Below are positions 1 through 8,331 of a DNA stretch of 64,000 nucleotides, piece after piece. The DNA is taken from NCBI GenBank assembly GCA_963775085.1, contig CAVZHO010000002.1, positions 248,001 to 312,000 of the forward strand. The letters run 5' to 3'. The notes beneath the pieces were generated by a model. That model ran no database searches. It saw only the letters and a program-made list of their open reading frames with translations, and was not told the DNA's origin. Origin of the DNA: JAAFIP01 sp963775085 (GTDB lineage Bacteria; Pseudomonadota; Gammaproteobacteria; Burkholderiales; Burkholderiaceae_C). The position numbers and the translations under genes were made by a program. How positions within the stretch are numbered: the first letter of the stretch is position 1; each line of letters begins with the position of its first letter.

Positions 1-312
1 GGTTGCAGGTCGCAGGGGGCGAGGAAATAGGGCTGGGCTGCATTGCGTGTGGATTCGACGCTGTTGGCCAGCACGGCGGTAGTGTCGGCAATGCGAGGTA
101 ACTGGGTGCGTTGTGTAGTGATGGTCTGCGCAGGTGAGGGCAGGGCCAGCAGGTCGGCGCTGGTGGCGGCAACGGTGGACAGGTCGTAGACGCTTTGCGG
201 CGTGACCAAGCACAGCACGGGGCCAGAGTTTGGGTATTTCGATGCGGCCAATGAGTAGGGCGCGGTCTGCGTCGGTGGGGAGGGTCTGGGGGAGGGTAGG
301 TGGCGTTGTCAT
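1..312 (-). pseudogene. 5' part of fumarylacetoacetate hydrolase family gene, frameshifted, cut by window edge
   Basis: The start codon is the ATG at 312 and the gene runs off the left edge. The first codons read TLPTDADRALLIGRIEIP and then shift frame. The neighbouring frame continues with GPVLCLVTPQSVYDLSTVAA and later YFLAPCDLQ, which I recognise as the N-terminal region of an FAH-family enzyme that cleaves or hydrates 2-keto acids or acylpyruvates. One extra base in the run at 229-231 explains the break. The catalytic metal-binding core lies outside the window, so the substrate cannot be inferred. It may be a sequencing error rather than a dead gene. Confidence 0.6.
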
Positions 313-371
313 GGCTAGACTTTAAACGAAACTTACTGAGGGACTCGCTTTTTCGCCTAGTGTCACGTACG

Positions 372-601
372 CACAGTTGGGTGTTCATCATCCGCCCTCA
401 TACTGGAGTACCAGAAATCGGTCGGCTGATAAACACCCAACTGTGTCGCGACCAAGGTAGCGTGCTACCGGTAGTTTCGCTGTACGGTCTTTCCGCGACT
501 ACGGGTAGCGAACCACCGTGGTTGCGAGGCGGGTTGGCGTATGCAAATTGACCGATTTTGGTAACTCCAGTAGGAGGGCGATTTGCGTACGCCAACTCGC
601 C
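372..601. repeat. 230-bp nested palindrome (two inverted hairpin units)
   Basis: Unit 1 has a perfect 14-bp inverted repeat (372-385 with 432-445). Unit 2 has 21-bp arms (528-548 with 581-601) with two mismatches. The loops of the two units are inverted relatives of each other, sharing a GACCGATTT / CTCCAGTA / GAGGGCG series. The spacer (about 446-527) is also partly self-complementary, around ACCAAGGTAG and CTACGGGTAGCGAACC. The whole block therefore folds on itself. It fills most of the gap between the FAH gene and gltA and no gene is seen in it. It resembles a REP or BIME-type element, but I do not recognise the family. Confidence 0.65.
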
Positions 602-663
602 CGTAGCCACACAGGATCGCGCCAAATGAATCTGCGATACAACCTTTACCAAAACGCAACCAC

Positions 664-697
664 AAAAAAGCCCGCCAACTTTCTAGTCAGCGGGCTT
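664..697 (-). terminator. Rho-independent terminator of gltA
   Basis: On the minus strand an AAGCCCGC arm, a 14-base loop and a GCGGGCTT arm are followed by a run of T. It begins about 20 bases after the gltA stop codon, in the right orientation to end the gltA or sdh-gltA transcript. Confidence 0.85.
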
Positions 698-717
698 GAT
701 GCGTAAATTCCGAAAGA

Positions 718-2031
718 TTACGCGCGCTTAGCCAACGGCAACACATCGCGCTTCTCAGCACCCGTAAACAACTGGCGCGGACGGCCAATTTTGTACTCGG
801 GGTCGCCGATCATTTCGTTGAGTTGCGCAATCCAGCCCACGGTGCGGGCCAGGGCAAAGACAGCGGTGAACATGCTCACGGGGATGCCGATGGCGCGTTG
901 CACGATACCGCTGTAGAAGTCTACGTTAGGGTAGAGCTTGCGCTGCACAAAATAGTCGTCTTCCAGGGCAATGCGCTCGAGTTCTTTGGCCAGCTTGAAC
1001 AGCGGGTCATTCTCCAAACCGAGCTCTTTGAGCACTTCGTGGCAGGTCTCTTGCATCAGCTTGGCGCGCGGGTCGTAGTTTTTGTAGACGCGGTGGCCAA
1101 AACCCATCAGCTTCACGCCAGAGTTTTTATCTTTCACCTTCTCCATAAACTCGCCGACCTTGGCCACGCCACCCATTTTCTGGATGTCTTCCAGCATGTT
1201 CAGGCAGGCCTCGTTGGCGCCGCCGTGCGCCGGGCCCCACAGGCAGGCTACGCCCGCGGCGATGGCGGCAAAGGGGTTGGTGCCCGAGCTGCCGCACAGG
1301 CGCACGGTGGAGGTGGACGCGTTTTGCTCGTGGTCGGCATGCAGGGTGAAGATGCGGTCTACGGCGCGCTCGATCACGGGGTTGACCACGTATTCTTCGC
1401 AGGGAGTGGCAAACATCATGTGCAGGAAGTTGCCGGCATAGCTCAGGTTGTTCTTGGGATAGATGTAGGGCTGGCCGACGCTGTATTTGTAGGCCATGGC
1501 CACCAGGGTGGGCATCTTGGCAATCAGGCGAATGGCGGCAATGTCGCGGTGCTCGGCATTGGTGATGTCGGTGCTGTCGTGGTAGAAGGCCGACAGTGCG
1601 CCGACCAGGCCGGTCAGAATAGCCATGGGGTGCGCGTCACGGCGAAAGCCGCGCAGGAAGAACTGCATTTGCTCGTTGACCATGGTGTGCATGGTGACGC
1701 GCTGGGTGAAGTCTTTCTTTTGCGCTGCATTGGGCAAGTTGGCGTACAGCAGCAGATGGCAGGTTTCCAGAAAGTCGCAGTTGGTGGCCAACTGCTCGAT
1801 GGGGTAACCACGGTAGAGCAGCTCGCCCTTGTCGCCGTCAATATAGGTGATGGCCGACTGGGTGGCCGCCGTGCTCAAAAAGCCCGGGTCATAGGTGAAC
1901 ATGCCGGTTTGGGCGTAGAGCTTGCGGATGTCCACCACGTCAGGGCCAATAGTTCCTTTGTAGATGGGCATCTCTACACTGGGGCTACCGTCGGAAAACG
2001 AAATCGTGGCTTTACTGTTGGAGAGTTTCAT
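718..2031 (-). CDS. gltA: citrate synthase
   Basis: This enzyme condenses oxaloacetate and acetyl-CoA to citrate in the cytoplasm, the entry step of the TCA cycle. The 437-residue length is normal for the type II hexameric enzyme of Gram-negative bacteria. The active-site histidine blocks are visible: HEQNASTSTVRLCGSSG, then GPAHGGANEA, then MGFGHRVYKNYDPRA. The ATG at 2031 gives the usual N-terminus with the KATISF segment. It is the last gene of a minus-strand block running sdhC-sdhD-sdhA-sdhB-sdhE-gltA, with 26 bases after sdhE, and is followed by a clear terminator. Co-transcription with the sdh genes is likely. Confidence 0.97.
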   Translation of the reverse strand: MKLSNSKATISFSDGSPSVEMPIYKGTIGPDVVDIRKLYAQTGMFTYDPGFLSTAATQSAITYIDGDKGELLYRGYPIEQLATNCDFLETCHLLLYANLPNAAQKKDFTQRVTMHTMVNEQMQFFLRGFRRDAHPMAILTGLVGALSAFYHDSTDITNAEHRDIAAIRLIAKMPTLVAMAYKYSVGQPYIYPKNNLSYAGNFLHMMFATPCEEYVVNPVIERAVDRIFTLHADHEQNASTSTVRLCGSSGTNPFAAIAAGVACLWGPAHGGANEACLNMLEDIQKMGGVAKVGEFMEKVKDKNSGVKLMGFGHRVYKNYDPRAKLMQETCHEVLKELGLENDPLFKLAKELERIALEDDYFVQRKLYPNVDFYSGIVQRAIGIPVSMFTAVFALARTVGWIAQLNEMIGDPEYKIGRPRQLFTGAEKRDVLPLAKRA

Positions 2032-2057
2032 GGCGAGGTACCTATAGATATTTGATT

Positions 2058-2372
2058 TTAACTTTTTTGTTTTAGCAGAATGAGCAGATTTTGAATATCT
2101 GCTGTATCGAAATCGGGTCTGACTTGTTGCAGGGATTTGCGGTTCAGGTGCAAATCCAGGAGGTCATTGTCGGATAAATCCATGAGAGCATTCAAACTAT
2201 TCGCCTGCCGAACAGTAATAGTTTGCTCGTAGCTCAAAAAAAACCGCTGGATGAACAGATCGTTCTCCAGCAAACCCCGCCGCGTGCGCCATTTGAGTTT
2301 GCTCAGCTCCCGCACCCCGAGCTTGGCATCCAGGCCATCGGGTGCATCAATGGTTGCAACGAGATCGGTCAT
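2058..2372 (-). CDS. sdhE: succinate dehydrogenase assembly factor SdhE
   Basis: A small cytoplasmic protein of 104 residues of the SdhE/YgfY (CptB) family, which promotes covalent attachment of FAD to SdhA. The conserved RxGLLENDLFIQRFF region is present (here RRGLLENDLFIQRFF), with the family's acidic helical C-terminus. The gene lies 5 bases after sdhB, exactly where the factor is expected, so translation is probably coupled. Older annotation sometimes calls this family an antitoxin (CptB); the sdh context favours the assembly role. Confidence 0.92.
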   Translation of the reverse strand: MTDLVATIDAPDGLDAKLGVRELSKLKWRTRRGLLENDLFIQRFFLSYEQTITVRQANSLNALMDLSDNDLLDLHLNRKSLQQVRPDFDTADIQNLLILLKQKS

Positions 2373-2377
2373 TATGA

Positions 2378-3082
2378 TCAGATGGCCCGCTGCACCATCA
2401 TTTCCTTAATTTTCCCGATGGCTTTAGTGGGATTTAAGCCTTTGGGGCATACGTCCACACAGTTCATGATGGTATGGCAGCGAAACAGGCGGTACGGGTC
2501 TTCCAGGTTGTCCAGGCGCTCGGCGGTGGCGTGGTCGCGGCTGTCGGCGATGAAGCGGTAGGCTTGCAGCAGGCCAGCGGGGCCGACAAATTTGTCCGGG
2601 TTCCACCAGAAGCTGGGGCAGGCAGTGGAGCAGCTCGCGCATAGTATGCACTCGTACAGCCCATTGAGCTCTTCGCGCTCTTCGGGCGACTGCAGACGCT
2701 CTTTTTCGGGCGGTGTTGTATCGTTGACGAGGTAGGGCTTGATCGAGTTGTATTGCTTGAAGAACTGCGTCATGTCCACGATCATGTCGCGGATGACGGG
2801 CAGCCCGGGCAGGGGCTTTAAGGTAATGTCGCCTTTGAGCGTGCGCATATTGGTCAGGCAGGCCAGGCCGTTTTTGCCGTTGATGTTCATTGCGTCTGAG
2901 CCGCACACACCTTCGCGGCACGAGCGGCGAAAGCTGATGGTCGGGTCTTGTGCTTTGAGTTTCATCAATACGTCCAGCAGCATACGCTCGGTGCCGTCCA
3001 GCTCGATCTGGATGGTTTGCATATAGGGCTTCGCATCGGTGTCCGGGTCGTAGCGGTAGATTTTGAAGGTGCGTTTTTCCAT
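2378..3082 (-). CDS. sdhB: succinate dehydrogenase iron-sulfur subunit
   Basis: The 234-residue protein carries the three iron-sulfur clusters of complex II and passes electrons from the SdhA flavin to ubiquinone. The [2Fe-2S] ligands are in CREGVCGSDAMNINGKNGLAC, the [4Fe-4S] ligands in CILCASCSTACPS, and the [3Fe-4S] region in CHTIMNCVDVCPKGLNP. Length and motif order are those of a standard SdhB. It is the fourth gene of the sdh operon, separated from sdhA by about 97 bases in which no gene is seen, and closely followed by sdhE. Confidence 0.97.
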   Translation of the reverse strand: MEKRTFKIYRYDPDTDAKPYMQTIQIELDGTERMLLDVLMKLKAQDPTISFRRSCREGVCGSDAMNINGKNGLACLTNMRTLKGDITLKPLPGLPVIRDMIVDMTQFFKQYNSIKPYLVNDTTPPEKERLQSPEEREELNGLYECILCASCSTACPSFWWNPDKFVGPAGLLQAYRFIADSRDHATAERLDNLEDPYRLFRCHTIMNCVDVCPKGLNPTKAIGKIKEMMVQRAI

Positions 3083-3179
3083 GTCTAACTCCGATAATTT
3101 CTTGTGAGATTCGTCTAATCAGTTGAGGACAAGCCAAGCATGCGCTGCGCGCCGTTGCTTGGTCTGTCCCGCAAGATCA

Positions 3180-4967
3180 TCAGAATGTCCTGGTTTTCAG
3201 TGGCACCGAGTCAACGGTCAAAGGCTTCATCTGCACGGCCTTGTAGCTCAAGCGGTTACCGCCCTTGTACCAAAGCGTGTGCTTGTGCCAGTCTTGGTCA
3301 TTGCGGCCATTGGGGTGTGCGGGGCTGTCGTCGTAGTCGGCAACCGAGTGGGCACCACGGCTTTCGCGGCGGGCTGCAGCGGAGACGATGGTGGCCTCGG
3401 CACATTCGATCAGGTTTTCCACTTCCAGCGCTTCGATACGGGCGGTGTTGAAGATTTTGGAGTTGTCTTTCAGGCCAATCGCATCCACGCGCTTGCGCAG
3501 CTCGGCGATTTTCTTGACGCCCTCGTCCAGCGAGGCCTGGGTGCGGAACACGCCAGCGTGTAACTGCATGGCAGCGCGGATGTCGTCGGCCACCACCTGT
3601 GCATATTCACCGTCTTTGTTGCCATCCAGGCGCGCCAGGCGCGCCTCGGTGGTGGCGGTAGCGTCAGCAGGCAAAGGCTTGTGCGAAGTGCTCTTGTCGT
3701 GGTGCTGCACGATATGGTTGCCCGCCGCGCGGCCAAAGACGAGCAAGTCCAGCAGTGAATTGGTGCCCAGGCGGTTGGCACCGTGCACGCTGACGCAGGA
3801 GCATTCGCCCACGGCGTACAGGCCGTTGACCACCGCGTTGTCACTGCCATTTTTTTGCGTAACCACCTGGCCGTTGATATTGGTGGGAATGCCGCCCATC
3901 TGGTAATGGATGGTGGGCACCACGGGGATGGGCTCACGGGTTACGTCGACGTTGGCAAAGTTCAGGCCAATCTCGTACACCGAGGGCAGGCGCTTGTGGA
4001 TGGTGTCTGCACCCAGGTGGTCCAGCTTCAAATGTACGTAATCTTTATTCGGGCCACAGCCCCGGCCTTCCTTGATCTCCTGGTCCATGCAGCGCGAGAC
4101 AAAGTCGCGCGGGGCCAGATCTTTCAGCGTAGGAGCATAACGCTCCATAAAGCGCTCGCCATTGCTGTTGAGCAAAATGGCGCCTTCGCCCCGGCAGCCT
4201 TCGGTCAGCAGCACGCCCGCACCCGCTACGCCGGTGGGGTGGAATTGCCAGAACTCCATGTCTTCCAGCGCAATGCCCGCGCGTGCGGCCATGCCCAGGC
4301 CGTCACCGGTGTTGATAAAAGCGTTGGTCGATGCGGCGAAGATGCGGCCTGCACCGCCGGTGGCCATCAGTGTGGTTTTGGCTTCAAAAATATGCAGCTC
4401 GCCGGTTTCCATCTCGATGGCGCTCACGCCGACGCAGTCGCCATCGGCATCCATGATCAGGTCTTGCGCCATCCACTCGACGAAGAAGGTGGTCTTGGCC
4501 TGCACGTTTTGTTGGTACAGGGTGTGCAGCATGGCGTGCCCCGTGCGGTCGGCGGCAGCGCAGGCGCGCTCGACGGCTTTTTCGCCGTAGTTGGCGGTGT
4601 GGCCGCCAAACGGGCGCTGGTAAATGGTGCCGTCCGGGTTGCGGTCAAACGGCATGCCCATGTGCTCCAGGTCGTACACCACCTTGGGTGCTTCGCGGCA
4701 CATGAATTCGATCGCGTCCTGGTCGCCCAGCCAGTCACTGCCCTTGACGGTGTCATAGAAGTGGTAGTGCCAGTTGTCTTCGTTCATGTTGCCCAGGCTG
4801 GCACCAATGCCGCCTTGGGCTGCGACGGTATGCGAGCGGGTAGGGAACACTTTGGACAACACGGCCACGTTCAAGCCCGCGCGGGCCAACTGCAGCGAGG
4901 CACGCATGCCCGAGCCGCCTGCGCCGACGATGACGACGTCAAATTTGCGTTTGGAAATTGAAGCCAT
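3180..4967 (-). CDS. sdhA: succinate dehydrogenase flavoprotein subunit
   Basis: The catalytic subunit of complex II oxidises succinate to fumarate. The N-terminal FAD-binding GAGGSGMRASLQLARAG and the SHTVAAQGGIGA segment with the histidine that carries covalent FAD are both visible, as is the active-site region FWQFHPTG. At 595 residues it is full length, and the C-terminus has the usual RGAHSVADYDDSPAHPNGRN-like block. It overlaps no neighbour and starts 4 bases after the sdhD stop, so it belongs to the same transcript. Confidence 0.97.
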   Translation of the reverse strand: MASISKRKFDVVIVGAGGSGMRASLQLARAGLNVAVLSKVFPTRSHTVAAQGGIGASLGNMNEDNWHYHFYDTVKGSDWLGDQDAIEFMCREAPKVVYDLEHMGMPFDRNPDGTIYQRPFGGHTANYGEKAVERACAAADRTGHAMLHTLYQQNVQAKTTFFVEWMAQDLIMDADGDCVGVSAIEMETGELHIFEAKTTLMATGGAGRIFAASTNAFINTGDGLGMAARAGIALEDMEFWQFHPTGVAGAGVLLTEGCRGEGAILLNSNGERFMERYAPTLKDLAPRDFVSRCMDQEIKEGRGCGPNKDYVHLKLDHLGADTIHKRLPSVYEIGLNFANVDVTREPIPVVPTIHYQMGGIPTNINGQVVTQKNGSDNAVVNGLYAVGECSCVSVHGANRLGTNSLLDLLVFGRAAGNHIVQHHDKSTSHKPLPADATATTEARLARLDGNKDGEYAQVVADDIRAAMQLHAGVFRTQASLDEGVKKIAELRKRVDAIGLKDNSKIFNTARIEALEVENLIECAEATIVSAAARRESRGAHSVADYDDSPAHPNGRNDQDWHKHTLWYKGGNRLSYKAVQMKPLTVDSVPLKTRTF

Positions 4968-4971
4968 CTGA

Positions 4972-5322
4972 TTAAACTCTCCACAATACTTGAATCGCCC
5001 AACCTACGCAGGCCACTAGCCAGACGATGGTGAACACTTGCAGCGACAGGCGCAGCCACACCGGTTTGATGTAGTCCATATAGATCTCGCGCATGCCAAG
5101 CCAAACGTGGTAGGCCAACGCCAGAATCACCACAAAGGTCAAAAGCTTCATCCACTGGGGTGCAAAAATGCCCGCCCATTTCTCGTAGCCCATCGTGCCT
5201 TTGTTAAAAATCACCTGGGCCAGTACGATGAAGGTGAAGGCCGCCATAACGCCTGCGGTAATGCGCTGCGCCAGCCAGTCACGCAGGGCGTGGGCTGATT
5301 TGGTGTGGGTGGAAAGTGTCAT
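4972..5322 (-). CDS. sdhD: succinate dehydrogenase membrane anchor subunit
   Basis: A hydrophobic anchor of 116 residues when read from the ATG at 5322. The open frame extends 14 codons upstream, but those codons overlap the intergenic spacer and do not look like an SdhD N-terminus. Three hydrophobic spans are visible: around AGVMAAFTFIVLAQVIF, LLTFVVILALAYHVWLGM and LQVFTIVWLVACVGWAIQV. The second holds the heme-region histidine, followed by the REIYMDYIKP segment typical of the family. With SdhC it forms the heme b and quinone site in the inner membrane. Confidence 0.9.
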   Translation of the reverse strand: MTLSTHTKSAHALRDWLAQRITAGVMAAFTFIVLAQVIFNKGTMGYEKWAGIFAPQWMKLLTFVVILALAYHVWLGMREIYMDYIKPVWLRLSLQVFTIVWLVACVGWAIQVLWRV

Positions 5323-5338
5323 GGGTGAATGCTCCAGT

Positions 5339-5782
5339 TCAGTACAGGCCAAACAGCTTGGCACCCAAGGCGACCGTTATCGGCACGCTAATGAGCAAGG
5401 TGGCCAGGGCTGATGTTTTGCCAAATTCTTTGGTCACTGCTTTGTGGCTCATGTCCATCCACAGGTGGCGCAAGCCTGCCGTGAGGTGGTGCAGATAGGC
5501 CCAGATCAGGGCCAGCGCCATCAGCTTCCACACAAAACCGGGCAAGCCAAGCATGCCGATATTGAATGCTGCCCTGAACTTGGCAAACGAAATTTCAGAC
5601 GACAGCGATGTGTCAAACATCCAGATGATGAAGGGCAACAGCAAGAACATGATCAAGCCACTGGCGCGGTGCAGGATAGAGATGATGCCTGCCAGTGGCA
5701 GGCGGTATTTGATAAGGTCAAAGACGTGGATATTGCGGAACTCGGGCCGCTTTTTGAGTGCACTTGTCGCTGAATCGGACAT
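5339..5782 (-). CDS. sdhC: succinate dehydrogenase cytochrome b556 subunit
   Basis: A 147-residue membrane protein with three transmembrane spans and the family signature KYRLPLAGIISILHRASGLI near the start. The HHLTAGLRHLWMD segment contains a heme-ligand histidine. It is the first gene of the sdh operon. About 217 bases separate it from the photolyase gene upstream, and the promoter must lie there, though no clear box was found. Confidence 0.95.
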   Translation of the reverse strand: MSDSATSALKKRPEFRNIHVFDLIKYRLPLAGIISILHRASGLIMFLLLPFIIWMFDTSLSSEISFAKFRAAFNIGMLGLPGFVWKLMALALIWAYLHHLTAGLRHLWMDMSHKAVTKEFGKTSALATLLISVPITVALGAKLFGLY

Positions 5783-5999
5783 ACTTTAGGCTTTCTTGGT
5801 TCTTTGAGTAAGACGTTGTAACCGCATGGTAAGGGGCGTATTTTTGCTCAACCTCAAATTCTATTGCAATGCAGCATGAATCTGGGTGCACGCAGGGCAG
5901 TGCGAGCAACTTTTTCTGATAAATCGGGGCCAATAGGCTCATTCAGGCGCGCAAGGCGCAAAATTTTCGCATGCAAAAGCTGCTGAAAAGACATTTGGT

Positions 6000-7631
6000 T
6001 CATAGCGCGTCCAAGTTGGCCAACATTTCGCAAGCCCGCAGGCGCAGCGCTTGGCGCTCTGATTCATCCATGCGCTGCAGATTTTTTACCATCAATGCGG
6101 TGCGCGGGTTGCTGGCAAAACTGGCTTCGTGCCGGTCCAGAAAATTCCAGTACAGCGTGGTCAGTGGGCAGGCTTTAGGGCCCAGCCGTGCCTCGGGTTC
6201 ATAGCTACAACCCGTGCAGTAATTGCTCATGCGCTTGACGTATGCGCCGCTGGCGACATAGGGCTTGCTGGTAAAACGCCCGCCATTGGCAAACAGGGCC
6301 ATACCCGCTACATTGGGCAGCTCTACCCATTCCACTGCGTCAACGTACACCGCCAGATACCAATCGCATACCTGCGCAGGCTCTATTTGTGCTGTGAGGC
6401 CAAACATACCCGTCACCATGAGGCGTTGAATATGGTGCGAATAGCCGTTGTCCAGCGTTTGGGTAATGCACTGGCGCATGCAGTTCATACGGGTGTTGCC
6501 CGTCCAATACCAAGCGGGCAAGGCGTTGGTGTGGCCGTAGTGGTTGGCGGTTTTCAGGCCTGGCATGTCTAAAAAATACATCCCGCGGATAAATTCGCGC
6601 CAGCCCAGGACCTGACGGATAAAGCCCTCTACGCTGGCTAAATCCAAGCCCTTTTGGCGGTACGCCTGCTCCGCAGCCCGCACTACCTCTAGCGGGCTAA
6701 TCAGTTTGAGATTCAGCGAGCTGCTCAGCAGCGAATGCCAGCCAAACTCCAAGCCCGTCCACATGGCATCCTCATGCGGGCCAAAGCTGGGCAGGCGGTG
6801 CGTAATAAAGTCGTCCAGTGCGTGCAGCGCCTCAGCGCGCGTGGTGGGCCAGTTGAATTTGTCTAGATGCCCTGGGTGCTCGGCAAAGCGCTGGTTCACC
6901 AAGGCCATCACGTCTTGGGTAATCTGGTCGGGCTTGAACACGGGCGGTTGCGGCAGGTCTTGCGGGCCTTTTTTGCCGAAACTTTTGCGGTTATCTGCAT
7001 CAAAGTTCCATTGGCCGCCTGCGGGCTCTTTTCCGTCCATCAGCACAGCGTACTTTTGGCGCATCTGGCGGTAAAAAAACTCCATCCGCAGGCTTTTGTG
7101 GCTGCCGGCCCATCGCCGAAACTCAGGCAAGCTGCATAAAAAGTGCGTATCTTCGCGCCACATGATGCTGGGGAGCACTGGAGCGGCGGCTAACCACTGG
7201 GCAGCACCATTTTGAATGCTATTTATGCCCATAGTCCTTGTCGCATGGACGCAATCAGCTATGTTTTTGGTAGCGTTCTCCAGCTGTTGGCGCACCCGCA
7301 CGTCGCCAGGCTCCACGCCCACAATGGCTAGCGGCTGGTACTGCGCTACAGCGGCCAGTAGCCCGTCGGCCAGGGTGGCATCGCCATGGGTGTCCAGTGC
7401 GCGGTATTCCACCCGCAGCCCCCGCGCACGCAGCTGCGCAGCAAAGTGGCGCATGGCTGAAAAAAACAGGGTGGTGCGGATTTTGTGCGACCACACATGG
7501 CACGACTCTTCAAACGCCTCTACCATCAGCACCACATCTTGTGCGGGGTCCAGGCCCTCCAATGCAGATGAATGCGCGTCCAGTTGGTCGCCCAAAATCA
7601 ACACCAAGTGTCGGCAAGACTCTGGGCGCAT
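6000..7631 (-). CDS. iron-sulfur cryptochrome/photolyase (FeS-BCP, PhrB-like)
   Basis: The family binds FAD, a lumazine antenna and a [4Fe-4S] cluster, and repairs (6-4) photoproducts. The N-terminal antenna domain (LVLILGDQLD) and the C-terminal FAD and cluster domain are present. Candidate cluster cysteines are in MNCMRQC, NYCTGC and KACPL, the order seen in PhrB. The start is taken as the ATG at 7631, which overlaps the stop of the DUF2256 gene as TGATG; a GTG at 7634 is the alternative. An insert near residues 122-140 (NATKNIADCVHATRTMG) is encoded by a copy of the dispersed 54-bp repeat. HiPIP, DUF2256 and this gene form a tight operon. Confidence 0.9.
   Translation of the reverse strand: MRPESCRHLVLILGDQLDAHSSALEGLDPAQDVVLMVEAFEESCHVWSHKIRTTLFFSAMRHFAAQLRARGLRVEYRALDTHGDATLADGLLAAVAQYQPLAIVGVEPGDVRVRQQLENATKNIADCVHATRTMGINSIQNGAAQWLAAAPVLPSIMWREDTHFLCSLPEFRRWAGSHKSLRMEFFYRQMRQKYAVLMDGKEPAGGQWNFDADNRKSFGKKGPQDLPQPPVFKPDQITQDVMALVNQRFAEHPGHLDKFNWPTTRAEALHALDDFITHRLPSFGPHEDAMWTGLEFGWHSLLSSSLNLKLISPLEVVRAAEQAYRQKGLDLASVEGFIRQVLGWREFIRGMYFLDMPGLKTANHYGHTNALPAWYWTGNTRMNCMRQCITQTLDNGYSHHIQRLMVTGMFGLTAQIEPAQVCDWYLAVYVDAVEWVELPNVAGMALFANGGRFTSKPYVASGAYVKRMSNYCTGCSYEPEARLGPKACPLTTLYWNFLDRHEASFASNPRTALMVKNLQRMDESERQALRLRACEMLANLDAL
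7221..7274 (-). repeat. dispersed ~54-bp repeat, copy 1 (inside photolyase gene)
   Basis: On the minus strand it reads GCTACCAAAAACATAGCTG, then GCGTCCATGCGACAAGGACT, ending with GGCATAAAT. It is read in frame within the photolyase and contributes residues around ATKNIADCVHATRTMG. See the repeat-family finding. Confidence 0.8.
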
Positions 7632-7822
7632 CACGGTGGTTTGCCTCTGCGACAGGCATCGCTGCAGTACTTTACCTCGGTCCAGTTTTTCGCCCAGCTT
7701 TTACGCCAGGTCATCGCTCGCCCGCAAGCCACGCAGGGTTTGCTGGGCAAGGCAGATTTGTTACCCTTGTACCCCGAAGTGGGCGGGTTCGGCATGAGGG
7801 GTTGCTCTGGGGGTTCAAACAA
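7631..7822 (-). CDS. DUF2256 domain protein
   Basis: A 63-residue basic protein with four cysteines in a zinc-ribbon-like arrangement (KPCVACGR, then KYCSDACRRGK) and the conserved MTWRKSWAKNW segment of DUF2256. The family has no proven function but is repeatedly found next to, or fused with, cryptochrome/photolyase genes. Here its stop overlaps the photolyase start, and it lies 4 bases after the HiPIP gene, so the three are almost certainly co-translated. Confidence 0.9.
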   Translation of the reverse strand: MFEPPEQPLMPNPPTSGYKGNKSALPSKPCVACGRAMTWRKSWAKNWTEVKYCSDACRRGKPP

Positions 7823-7826
7823 AGCG

Positions 7827-8135
7827 CTAGGCTTTTTTCACCCAAGCACTGCACCAGCCTTTACCGGCAACTTGTTTTCCCGCAAACAGCGGGCAACCGC
7901 CGGCTTTGTCTGCGGCCTTGCCTTGGTATAGGCCGCAGTTGCTGCACAGTTGTTCTTTGGCGTATTTGGGGTATTTGACTTTGTCGGTCTTGCTGGCATC
8001 GGCAAAGTACCCCAGCGCTTTGGCTTGGGCATCGGCCTCTAAAACCAGGGGCGCTTCTGCAAATGCTTTTTGTGCCACGGCAAAGCTGGTGCTGCCCACA
8101 CTGAGTTGAACTATAAATTCGCGACGATTGGTCAT
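7827..8135 (-). CDS. high-potential iron-sulfur protein (HiPIP), Tat-exported
   Basis: A 102-residue periplasmic one-electron carrier with a [4Fe-4S] cluster. The N-terminus NRREFIVQLSVGSTSFA is a twin-arginine type signal, cleaved near the AFA-E region. The four cluster cysteines are in LCSNCGLY, GGCPLF and GWCSAW, with the expected spacing. It is the first gene of the minus-strand HiPIP-DUF2256-photolyase operon. The 196-base space to the divergent gene at 8332 should hold both promoters. A second HiPIP (63164-63478) has the same architecture. Confidence 0.93.
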   Translation of the reverse strand: MTNRREFIVQLSVGSTSFAVAQKAFAEAPLVLEADAQAKALGYFADASKTDKVKYPKYAKEQLCSNCGLYQGKAADKAGGCPLFAGKQVAGKGWCSAWVKKA

Positions 8136-8331
8136 GGGTAAGTCTTTCTGGTTGCTTTGTTGTGCAATACCAAAATAGGTAGTGCTATCGACGGTAACTA
8201 TACCGTGCCAGCCAATTTATTACCAAGAAGTATTTTAAATACCATTTAGTCTCAATGGTTGAATTTGCGGTGAAAATCCTGTTTGAGCGTGCGGTATGGT
8301 CCGCGCTGCGTGGGCAAGCAAGGAATAGCGC

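Noticed and set aside
823..2055. Long open frame antisense to gltA
   Set aside because: A mirror of a high-GC gene: biased composition, no domain. Similar long antisense frames at 3783-4961 (sdhA), 21019-22140 (lolC), 44862-45911 and 61610-62617 were rejected for the same reason.
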